64,000 nucleotides of DNA from Acanthochromis polyacanthus (taxonomy: Eukaryota > Chordata > Actinopteri > Pomacentridae): the NCBI RefSeq assembly GCF_021347895.1, contig NC_067113.1:3330251-3394250 (forward strand), read 5' to 3'. Below the pieces are notes generated by a model that had not been told where the DNA came from, did no database searches, and worked only from the letters and a program-made list of their open reading frames with translations. Of the stretch, positions 1-8,800 are shown piece by piece; positions within the stretch are counted from its first letter, which is position 1, and every line of letters begins with the position of its first letter. Both the position numbers and the translations under genes were made by a program.

Positions 1-235
1 GAACATGCTGCGGGCCCGCGACTTTGAGATCACCAAACCCAGTCTCGAAAGGGTCGGGTTTAGTGATTTCGCACTCGCGGGCCCGCGACTTTGAGATCAC
101 CAAACCCAGTCTCGAAAGGTCGGGTTTAGTGATTTCGCACTCGCGGGCCCGTGACTTTGAGATCACCAAACCCAGTCTCGAAAGGGTCGGGTTTAGTGAT
201 TTCGCACTCGCGGGCCCGCGACTTTGAAATTGCCG
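1..235. repeat. 67-bp tandem repeat, about 3.3 copies, with internal inverted arms
   Basis: The start of the segment ACTTTGAGATCACC recurs at about 21, 88, 154 and 221, giving a 66-67 bp period. Each unit holds the arms ATCACCAAACCC and GGGTTTAGTGAT, which can pair with one mismatch around a short loop, and units are joined by GC-rich CGCGGGCCCGCG. The copies are nearly identical, differing by single bases and one indel. It lies at the left edge of the viral DNA, in front of convergent poly(A) signals. Function is unknown; an origin or regulatory role is only a possibility. Confidence 0.85.
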
Positions 236-333
236 TACCAAGTGTCGAAAAGAACGATTTTCATGTTGTAGACTACAGTAGCAATGGTCTTTATGCATGT
301 GTTTGTACTGGTGTTACGATGACATGACTTATG

Positions 334-371
334 AATAAAAAAGACTTGTTACACACAAGGAAAGGTTTATT
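334..371. terminator. Facing poly(A) signals between two viral genes
   Basis: AATAAA at 334-339 on the + strand would serve a gene lying left of the window. TTTATT at 366-371 is AATAAA on the - strand and lies about 95 bases past the stop of the minus-strand gene that ends at 464. Facing signals between convergent genes are common in compact herpesvirus genomes. No ORF of note lies between 236 and 463. Confidence 0.5.
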
Positions 372-463
372 TCTCGACACTCAATTGCTGTTCCACATCA
401 TAAACTCTTGAGTGTCATTTCCACCCATCTGTGGTCACTTCACACAATCCCATTCCACACCAC

Positions 464-1840
464 TCAACAAAAAAACATTTTATTGTGAGTCCCTCGTTTA
501 AACACACCTATGTACATGTACAGAGACTTTCCTCCGCACGAGACAAACACGCACGAAGCGGCATGAGCGTCCTTCATTTCGACGTGAGGCCACCCTCTCT
601 CCGCCTGCTGAAGAAAATGAGCTCGGTCATTCTCCTCTATATAGTAGTTTGTGGGTATTCCGTCCACAAATATGCTCACGTTTGTGGGATCTCTGTACCT
701 CTCCGGGAGATTGTTCACCAAGAACAGTTCCGCGGGAAAGCTCACCATACCCCTCCTGTGCCCAACGACGTCCTTCATAACTTCGAGATTGGTCACGGTC
801 ACCACGAAAAAGCCGTTGAAAGCGCTGTCTACGGTGTCCTCTGACACCGCGGTGTACAAGTACCTCACTTCATTGTCCCTGTGTCCTATTGAACACGTGA
901 CTTGGGGAAACAACATGTGCCTATTCAGTATCCCCATGGCCACACTCAGTACGTTGTGTTCAAGCTCGGGTGTGCTCATTGAACTGGGCCACATGTAAGA
1001 TACAGTGTCGTGAATGCTCGGCAGCTGCTGCTTCACGTCGTAAATCGTGTCGCCAGCCGTCCACCTACGGTCAATGATACACATGCTTTGGCTGCACACG
1101 GCAACACCTTCGTACTTGTGGAACTTGGGCAACTGTTTGTCCTCGTCGTTGGGAAGGACGCCCCTGGCCACAAGCTCTGTGTAAAACGCTGCGTTGTACG
1201 TTCTTTGACCGTTTAACGACATGTGAATGACGATCACGCACGACATAGGCGACGAGCCCGGGAATACTGGGACCGTTATGAACGGATTGGCTGTGGGCAA
1301 TTTTAAGTTGGTCTGGAAGAACACCCTGTCCGGATAGAGCCTGTCCCTGGTGTACAAGTATATCCCAACCGGGAGCCCGTTTGTGTCAGGCCAGTAGCAG
1401 CACTTGATGTACATATCAGGAGTACCGGCCACACATTCCTTCACATAACGGTCTCTGATCTCGTACGCCATCTTGGTCATCTCGTAGTGAGACGCGGCAA
1501 AGTTTCTTGTGTCGTTAAGACCCTCTGCCTCTGCACATGCGGAGGCATGTGTAGATGGTGAAGCACATGCAATGGCGCAGGAGGAGGGGTCTGTCGCAGT
1601 TTCAACTGCTTTAATTACCATCCGCATAAATTCTCCTGCCGTAGTCATGGTGTGATAACCGCAACGTACCGCCAAGGCCCGTTTTAGACTTTTTTCGTTA
1701 ATTGCAGTGGGCTTATAGTTGGGGATAAACATAATTAAGGCTTTGTTGTCTTTGCTCATAATGAAGGGTGGATGCTCCAACTGTATGGCCATCTCCAGAG
1801 TGCAACACAAAAAACCCTGGTTTCCGTTTAGGAAATCCAT
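464..1840 (-). CDS. Unrecognised 458-aa viral protein
   Basis: An uninterrupted 458-codon frame on the minus strand, starting MDFLNGNQGFL. I do not recognise a domain. The protein is of mixed composition without a signal peptide or clear membrane segment and has scattered cysteines. Its ATG at 1840-1838 lies in the same CATG tetranucleotide as the ATG of the next gene on the + strand (1839-1841), so the two genes diverge with overlapping start codons. An in-frame AATAAA (minus strand) lies just before its stop and another at 371-366. High CpG and the absence of breaks support a real viral gene. Confidence 0.75.
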   Translation of the reverse strand: MDFLNGNQGFLCCTLEMAIQLEHPPFIMSKDNKALIMFIPNYKPTAINEKSLKRALAVRCGYHTMTTAGEFMRMVIKAVETATDPSSCAIACASPSTHASACAEAEGLNDTRNFAASHYEMTKMAYEIRDRYVKECVAGTPDMYIKCCYWPDTNGLPVGIYLYTRDRLYPDRVFFQTNLKLPTANPFITVPVFPGSSPMSCVIVIHMSLNGQRTYNAAFYTELVARGVLPNDEDKQLPKFHKYEGVAVCSQSMCIIDRRWTAGDTIYDVKQQLPSIHDTVSYMWPSSMSTPELEHNVLSVAMGILNRHMLFPQVTCSIGHRDNEVRYLYTAVSEDTVDSAFNGFFVVTVTNLEVMKDVVGHRRGMVSFPAELFLVNNLPERYRDPTNVSIFVDGIPTNYYIEENDRAHFLQQAERGWPHVEMKDAHAASCVFVSCGGKSLYMYIGVFKRGTHNKMFFC

Positions 1841-3068
1841 GGTGGTGACTCGGCGAGGGGGTTACTTTCTGGTACAGACACCAAACACCATTAAGTGGCG
1901 ACCAAATAACATGTATCGTAGGATCTCGACAATCAGCTACGCAGCGTCTCAGAAACGGCTGAGCAAGGGTGACAACGCTTGTATCATGTGTCACACACCA
2001 TTGCTCAAATCCAGCAAAGATAAGCGGTCTCTGGGTCTGGTGCTGCAATGTTGCAACGAAGTGCGTGTGTGCTCAAGCTGCAGCTTCAACCCCGCTTTCA
2101 TCAAGAAGGAACCCCACTACTCCCAATGCTTAGTGAGGTCTAAGTTCAGATGTGCCTGCGGGTCTGTGTCTCCCACCCTGTTCAAAATACCTTGCTGCAA
2201 AAGAGTAATATGTTCCGGCTGCTACACTGTGTGGATACAGAGACAGATGTGCCTCTTGTGCGACGAGCAAACCAGCTGTGGAAAACAAATACACATACTC
2301 AAGGCAACCAAGTGCAACGATCAGCCCGTGTTTCAAACCGTGACCAACCGCGTGGACATGGTGGATTTTGCCGTGAAAGTGGCGGCCGCGAGAAGGCACC
2401 TATCGAACAACGTTGTGGAGATGGCCTTCCAGCAAATCGGCGTCAACAGTGGAACTTCTGCTCAAGACGTGCCGCTGAAACTGATGAGCCACTGTGCGAA
2501 CAGCATCATGCAAGATATCGCCACCACAAACCTCAACTCCCGTAGGTTTGCCAAACAGACGTACACATTCGAAGACCTACATCTGATGTTCTGTCAGGAG
2601 TTTCACAATTTAAAAAAATGCGAGAACAAGTACATGTGCAAAGGCACGACCGTCCACGGTCACAGGGACACGTTTGAGATGCCCGTGCTGACAGTGCCGG
2701 GAGATACGAGTCTTACGATGCCAATATGTCTGCTGTGCATGCTCTCTCGGCAGAGCACCACGATCAATGATATAATGAGCCCGGACAGGATTTTCAACGG
2801 GGAGCCGGTTAAAAATGAGGACGTTGTGTATTACTTTAACATACACTTCGACCCGGTCACGACTACTGTGAGAGGCGTAGACTTGAACGGTATGAATTGG
2901 AGTTACAAGTTTCAGGGTAAAGTGGGAGTGTTCAAACCAACTACTTATTATCCCTGGAAAGCAGTTGCGAGTTCTTTGGTGTGGACACCCGAAGGCGAAC
3001 TGGACATTTCCCGACTTAGAGCAATCGCTCAGCCGACATCTCACGTAATCCACTCAGCCTCGGTGTGA
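1839..3068 (+). CDS. Cys-rich zinc-binding-like viral protein (RING-like array)
   Basis: A frame of 409 codons from the ATG at 1839. The frame is open upstream to 1719, but 1839 is preferred because it forms a CATG-shared divergent start with the gene on the other strand. Residues 48-147 carry many CxxC pairs (C48/C51, C71/C72, C78/C81, C105/C107, C119/C120, C125/C128, C138/C141, C147), an arrangement like a cross-braced RING or other treble-clef zinc module. A later ICLLC pair lies in the second half. A ubiquitin-ligase or nucleic-acid-binding role is possible but not shown. Its TGA (3066-3068) is 2 bases before the next ATG (3071) and no poly(A) signal lies between, so the two probably share a 3' end. 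Confidence 0.75.
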   Translation: MVVTRRGGYFLVQTPNTIKWRPNNMYRRISTISYAASQKRLSKGDNACIMCHTPLLKSSKDKRSLGLVLQCCNEVRVCSSCSFNPAFIKKEPHYSQCLVRSKFRCACGSVSPTLFKIPCCKRVICSGCYTVWIQRQMCLLCDEQTSCGKQIHILKATKCNDQPVFQTVTNRVDMVDFAVKVAAARRHLSNNVVEMAFQQIGVNSGTSAQDVPLKLMSHCANSIMQDIATTNLNSRRFAKQTYTFEDLHLMFCQEFHNLKKCENKYMCKGTTVHGHRDTFEMPVLTVPGDTSLTMPICLLCMLSRQSTTINDIMSPDRIFNGEPVKNEDVVYYFNIHFDPVTTTVRGVDLNGMNWSYKFQGKVGVFKPTTYYPWKAVASSLVWTPEGELDISRLRAIAQPTSHVIHSASV

Positions 3069-3070
3069 TC

Positions 3071-5731
3071 ATGGAAAGCAATCTGGATGAACTTGTCAGC
3101 GCAGCTGAGAGCGCGGAACACTTCGGTAAGCGGGCGTACTACGTGAACAACGACCCCCTCGTGAACGAGGCCGAGGCAGCTGATTTGGACCTGAATGCTG
3201 CTTTTCAACGAGCCCAGGATGTCTTGAGCACCGTAGGAATGCATTCACTGCGTGAAAAGCTCTGCAGAACGGTGGGACAAACGGTAACACAAGAGGGCGA
3301 ATCCCCGACCATAGTGGCTGAAATGATGTACATGCTGATTGCAGGCAACTTGTTTCCCCTGCACACCATCAACGAAGTGCACCTGGAAGCATGGAAGATT
3401 CAGCACGCCCTGTCCAGCACCAAGGCAAAGTTCCTTTCTTTTGTCAATGACAGCAGTAGCGACCAGCTGCCCGTGTTCCCGTACGTTTGCCAAGAAGACA
3501 TCCGAAGACTTGGTGCAATACCAGTGCCGCTGTTCATCCAGCAAGTGATGAAGACCGAGTTGGCCAACAAGCCGCCTCCTCCCAAACGAGCGTTTGGCGG
3601 CGGACCCCCAAACGTTCCCAAGACGACTCTTCCCAAAAAGCAATATCACCAGTTTGAAAACAAAACAATCTGCTCCTTTGTGCAGTCGACTAACTGTCGG
3701 GGATACTTTATGGCACTGTTCCCTCCTATGAAACACATTGATGACGATAATATTATGCGGAAGCACGCTCAAAGTTATATCTTCTTCCAAGAGGTGTTTG
3801 TTGCGCCAAATGAGGCCTTCATCTACAACCTGCAGAACATCGAAGACCAACTGCCAAAAAAGAAATACTGGAACGTGGCACGTGAGTTTTGTGACAAGGA
3901 TGAACAATTCTGCGTCAGTATGATGTGTGTGAGCCCCAAATTGGCTCTTAAAATCATGGACATGGCAAAGGAAGATGTTACGGACCAGTGCTTGGATTAT
4001 GCTCTTTTGCCATGTTCACAGCCCGGTCAATCCCAGCACATGGTCAGCGGCGGCAAGCATGTTACGGGCCACTTCATGGACTACGAGGACACAATGAAGA
4101 TTCTGAACCAACCCGAAAACGAACACGTCCCTGCGAAGGGGTCAAAAACACGCAAGTCGGCAGCTGACAAAATACCCGCTGCTATCTTCCCCTTCTACTA
4201 CCCCAGAGAGCTCCGGGAGAAGAAAGTGCGGTCTTATCTCTCTACTAGCTTCATCACGTACATGAAAGTACAAAAACTGAAGCAGCCTCATCTGCCTCTG
4301 GACCCAAGCATTCTGACCTTTGCAGAACGCTTCCCAATCTTGACATCGATCGGCGCACTTGACACCGCGTCCACTGCGGCCGAGGTGCAGGATTTTCTCT
4401 CGCAGCTGGTAACAATGTCGGTATCAAGGCAGCTTAGGCAGTCTGTGCTCAAGAGGCTGTACCACTACGGCGGCGACAGGAACCTGTCTATCCCCATTGC
4501 TTTTTTCACCACTGTGAACAACAAGTCCATCTTGGGGACAATCATCCAGACCGGACTGTGGTTTGCAGCTAAGAGCACTAGTCTAAAGAATGTCTTCTAC
4601 TTGAGCTACCTGACTGTTGCACACAGGCTGCACTCCAAGTTTGTTAACAACCCCATCTCCCAACTCGAGGCTGTGAGGTTTTCGACTGCAAGCATCGGAG
4701 AAGGCCTGCTTAACAGTTTGTTTAAAGATACGTTCTGGGGCGGACTTGCTGCTGTTGACAAGACCAAGATTGTCGAAGCGTTCAGGTTCACCCTCAAGAC
4801 TAAAATCAACGACACCATGATGGACTGGTGTTCCAAACTGGACATCAAGTCATACGGAGACGCTTCGGACAACTTCTCCAAAGCGGTCGTCAGATCATGG
4901 AACAAGACGTGGAAGACAGGTCTGGTAGCGGCAATGCAGCTGAGGGAGGGTTTTAACGCTGCGCGTTCCGAGGTGCGTAAGAAGAGAAAACCGGTCAAAC
5001 GCAAACAACCGGTCAAACGCAAACTGAATCCAAAAGCGGGATCCGGAGATAAAGGGGTCAAACGTAAGCGTATGGTGCAGATGGATCCTAAAACCCCCTA
5101 TTGTGGCAAAGTGCAACACGACGAAACAGCGACGGACTCGGAAGACGACACTCCCAAGAAACTGATCAGAGGCGAAAGTGACTCAGACGATACTTCTGAC
5201 GAGTCCGGTTACGAGGACTCCAGAACCGGAACAAAGACCAAGAGAAAAACCAAAGCCTCCGCAGGCAACCGACCACGAGACCTGTTAGATTCTTCAACGT
5301 CAGGTTCAGCCTCTGAAGACGACATCCCGAGACAAACAAGAAAGCCTACCAAGAAAGCCACAAAGAAATCGCTACCCATATACAGCGATGACGACAACAG
5401 CGACGACAACAGCACAGACGAAGAAGACGTCGTCAGAGACATGGCGCTGAACGAAATGCTAAACAGTGGATCAGCGCAAATAGCACCTCAGCAACAGGAG
5501 CAAGCCGATCGACTGCCCAACAAATCCGAAGTTCGTAAAACGACCTCTATTCTAAAAGCTTCAAAAGAGCCCGTTGTTACTGCCGCAGCACCAGTAACAG
5601 ACAACAATCAGGAGACTCCGCGCAACGGCTCCATCAAGGTCAAGTTTGAGAGAGCGTCGAAAAAGAATCTGTGGACGGCTACCACCACCTCCAAAAACAC
5701 AAAGAAAAAGTCTTCAAACGTCATGGAATGA
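3071..5731 (+). CDS. Unrecognised 886-aa viral protein with basic and acidic disordered tail
   Basis: 886 codons from ATG 3071 (MESNLDELVS). Residues about 1-630 look globular and are unrecognised. From about residue 630 the chain turns into Lys/Arg clusters of nuclear-localisation type (repeated VKRK), followed by Ser/Asp/Glu blocks such as ESDSDDTSDESGYED and DDDNSDDNSTDEED, typical of disordered, casein-kinase-2-rich viral nuclear or tegument proteins. It follows the Cys-rich gene at 2 bases and probably shares its transcript. AATAAA at 5781-5786 serves as 3' end. The function is not known to me; a tegument or DNA-associated protein is inferred from composition only. Confidence 0.75.
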   Translation: MESNLDELVSAAESAEHFGKRAYYVNNDPLVNEAEAADLDLNAAFQRAQDVLSTVGMHSLREKLCRTVGQTVTQEGESPTIVAEMMYMLIAGNLFPLHTINEVHLEAWKIQHALSSTKAKFLSFVNDSSSDQLPVFPYVCQEDIRRLGAIPVPLFIQQVMKTELANKPPPPKRAFGGGPPNVPKTTLPKKQYHQFENKTICSFVQSTNCRGYFMALFPPMKHIDDDNIMRKHAQSYIFFQEVFVAPNEAFIYNLQNIEDQLPKKKYWNVAREFCDKDEQFCVSMMCVSPKLALKIMDMAKEDVTDQCLDYALLPCSQPGQSQHMVSGGKHVTGHFMDYEDTMKILNQPENEHVPAKGSKTRKSAADKIPAAIFPFYYPRELREKKVRSYLSTSFITYMKVQKLKQPHLPLDPSILTFAERFPILTSIGALDTASTAAEVQDFLSQLVTMSVSRQLRQSVLKRLYHYGGDRNLSIPIAFFTTVNNKSILGTIIQTGLWFAAKSTSLKNVFYLSYLTVAHRLHSKFVNNPISQLEAVRFSTASIGEGLLNSLFKDTFWGGLAAVDKTKIVEAFRFTLKTKINDTMMDWCSKLDIKSYGDASDNFSKAVVRSWNKTWKTGLVAAMQLREGFNAARSEVRKKRKPVKRKQPVKRKLNPKAGSGDKGVKRKRMVQMDPKTPYCGKVQHDETATDSEDDTPKKLIRGESDSDDTSDESGYEDSRTGTKTKRKTKASAGNRPRDLLDSSTSGSASEDDIPRQTRKPTKKATKKSLPIYSDDDNSDDNSTDEEDVVRDMALNEMLNSGSAQIAPQQQEQADRLPNKSEVRKTTSILKASKEPVVTAAAPVTDNNQETPRNGSIKVKFERASKKNLWTATTTSKNTKKKSSNVME

Positions 5732-5780
5732 ATTTGCACTTTGTGTTTATTAGTTACTGTGTTTCTTGTTTACATTGTTT

Positions 5781-5829
5781 AATAAACTCAACAGTGAAAG
5801 TATGACTCTGACACTTGTAGATTTTTATT
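5781..5829. terminator. Convergent poly(A) signals
   Basis: AATAAA at 5781-5786 (+) lies 50 bases after the stop of the 886-aa gene. TTTATT at 5824-5829 is AATAAA on the minus strand and lies about 27 bases past the stop of the 1796-aa gene. The two transcripts therefore overlap tail to tail by some tens of bases. Confidence 0.6.
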
Positions 5830-5855
5830 GCAATGTATTCATTCACTCATTTCTG

Positions 5856-8800
5856 TCAAGACACAATATCAGTGATGGTGTTTTTATATGTTCTGTACAA
5901 GGTGATTATATCGTCCACTATACTGCCTTCGGACGGGATATAAAGTCCTTGAGATATGATGAACACAACTATTGCTACCCACAGTCCATTGTCCGCACCG
6001 TCCGCGAATTCTTCTCTTTTGGCCAGTTCGGGCACGGCGTAACACACCGTGTTCTTGATGTCTATCAGCTTCTCATACGGCATGTTCTTTGGCAATGTAA
6101 ACGTTGTCTTAGGTCGCGGCGCCACATCAGTGTTCAAATGATCAATTGATTGGTTAAACACGAAACAAGTACCATTGTAACACATAAAATGTCTCAACAT
6201 GTTATCCACAAAATCATCTAGTAGGACCTTTCGGGCGAGTATTCTAACTTTGGAAAAAGGTAGAGGTTTCCGTTTGCTGATGACGTGCATGCACGAAAGC
6301 AACTTGCACACAATCAGGGAATGCATGTTTCTCAAGTCGCCCGTCGTCGAGTAGTTCAGGTTCATGCAGACATATGGACCGCCAATATTGCAAACAACCA
6401 ACACGGCTTTCCACAAGTCGAGCAGCTTGGTCACGGTCAATTGTATGGACAGAGTGCCGTCGTTCATGATCAGGGTTTCACCGCCCGAGTCTGTGTTTGC
6501 AATCATGATTCCGCCAACGACGTCGGTGTTTGCAAATTCAAATTCCAGTCCGCCCACATGCAGAGCCGTCATGTTGTTGTGGTCGTACATGGTCCTGCAT
6601 TGAATAACGTGCTGCTTGCACTTTGGTGGGTAGATGGACTCGGCAAAAGCGTCCACGCTCCGTGTCGCCTCCTTCGTTTCGGCAATCACCTGGTCCACGA
6701 GGTCAAGAAAATTCTTGGCCAGGAATCCGTTGTCTGCCATCGCCTCGGTACATTTTGTTGTCATCGTGTCCGCAAGGTACTCCTTGGACACGTTGGGTTG
6801 GACGTAGTCGTCCACGATGGCGCCGTCGCACGCGACGGCAGCGGACACGTACTTCTCTATGTATTTCTCTGCTTCGCTCACAGACACGTTAAGGGGAACA
6901 ACGTCTCTCAACGTGAGCTTGGACACCACATTCACGTTGTTGGTGGTCTCGTATTCTGTCAGCCTCTTTAGGATGTCCTGAGGGTTTTTCGGCCACGTGC
7001 TGTCACTCATGTTGATGTGATGCACCGTCCTGGGGGTGAACATCTTCAGCGACATAGCCAAGTCGTATTCCTTTCTGGACTCGTGAAACACGATTGTGTA
7101 GTTATTGGTGGACACGTTGAGTCCCATGGACTTTTTTGTATCGATCCCGACCGCCGAGTCCGTAAAGCTGGATTTGAGCGTGGCTTGCGCGATGTTGACC
7201 TTAAAGCCCACATAGTTTCCCTGCTGTATTATCTCCACGTCCTTCTGGGTGTTGGGCACGATGCCGTATGTCGCTCGTAACCACAACCCGGGGCCCTCCG
7301 GTGTACTCAAGATGACCAGCTTGCTGTTACATCCCACGAGAACGGCGGCCGCAGACAGTACCTTCTGTATCGTCACAGTCTGGCCCCTACGTTCACACCT
7401 GATGTAAACTTTGGTATATGTGAGCATATTTTTCAACACAACTGGAATGAGGTCTTCGCCGCGAATCACAATGTCAAGTCTGAACAGGTGATCGTCCGAG
7501 ACTGGTATCGGAACACGAGCTCCTGCGACCGGAATCACGACCAGACCAACGTCCCGACGCCGATAGAGGGGACACAGGGGTCCGCTGATGGTGCGCACGA
7601 CCACTTTGGTCAACCCTGTAGTCCATACGGACTCGTTACTATTGGCCACTATCCTGTTTGTAAACCTGGCAAACGCAGTGCTAAGGGGCCTGGAGGTTAC
7701 AGTGCAACGATAGTTCATTTTCTTAACTACACCTATGTCATGAGGTAGCCCCGAAAAGGGGACATTGGGGCCAGTGCCCAGCCTAGCGAAATCCGCGTCT
7801 CTCACCGCGTTTTGCATCGGAATTTCCCACGTGCGCTCGTCTTCGCTCAACACTGTGATGACGGCGAATAGCTCGGGAGTGACTTCTGGGCCAAAACCCA
7901 CGGTCAGGTCGTCTTGGTTTGGGGGCGGTGGAGGCAGCCTGGGACAGAACGCTTCACTCGACGGGTCTTTGATGCCGCCAAGCATCGGTCGGACTTTCCG
8001 ATCATCCTTGTCGCTATCGGTCTCGTCACTATTTTCGTCTCTGAAGCCATCAAACGGCAACGGATCAGGGTCTGGCCACACTATCTCCATGTTGTTTTCT
8101 TTGAGCAGTTCCACGTTGGTCCTGAAATGCACGTTGTCCACCACAATGGGCAGCCTGTCCACTGGAGAGTGGACAAGTGGACCCACACCCTTAAGGTATA
8201 GCATAGGCGAGACACCACAGAACACGAACCGTTTGATGTTCATCGAGTGGTTCACGTAGACATCCCTTTTACTTCTGTTGTAAAGCATGACGTCTGTCAG
8301 CCTGTACATGTCCAGTCTACCCACCGAGCTGTTGACTCCCCAGTCTTCTTTTTCAAACACGTACACAGGCCCGAAGGTTTTAGAATACGCCGAGAGGACG
8401 GTATCAATCCACTTTGTATAGTACGGACATTCAACATCGTGGATGTCTGTCGGGTTGAGCATCCTGCTGATCAACGGTGCCGCTCCAGCTTCATTCATGA
8501 CCAACAGCAGCAACACGAGGTTTGTTTTAGGTGCAGGGCACAGAAAGTCCTTGAGCTTAACGGACGAGGCTCCAGTCTGTCTATATGCCATGTATACGTT
8601 CTGTGATAAGGCAACCACGTCCGTAGTCATAGACAGAAAAGCCATTAGGTTTTTGAACTCGTATGTGTGCAGTCGTTCACAGTATACGGGCTTGAGCTCG
8701 TACGACGACACAACGGACCCGACCCGCAAACGTTCCATGTTTGGGTGCAGAATCTCGTAAAACAGCCTCAGGACGTCCGAGACTGTGTGCGTTAACCCAA

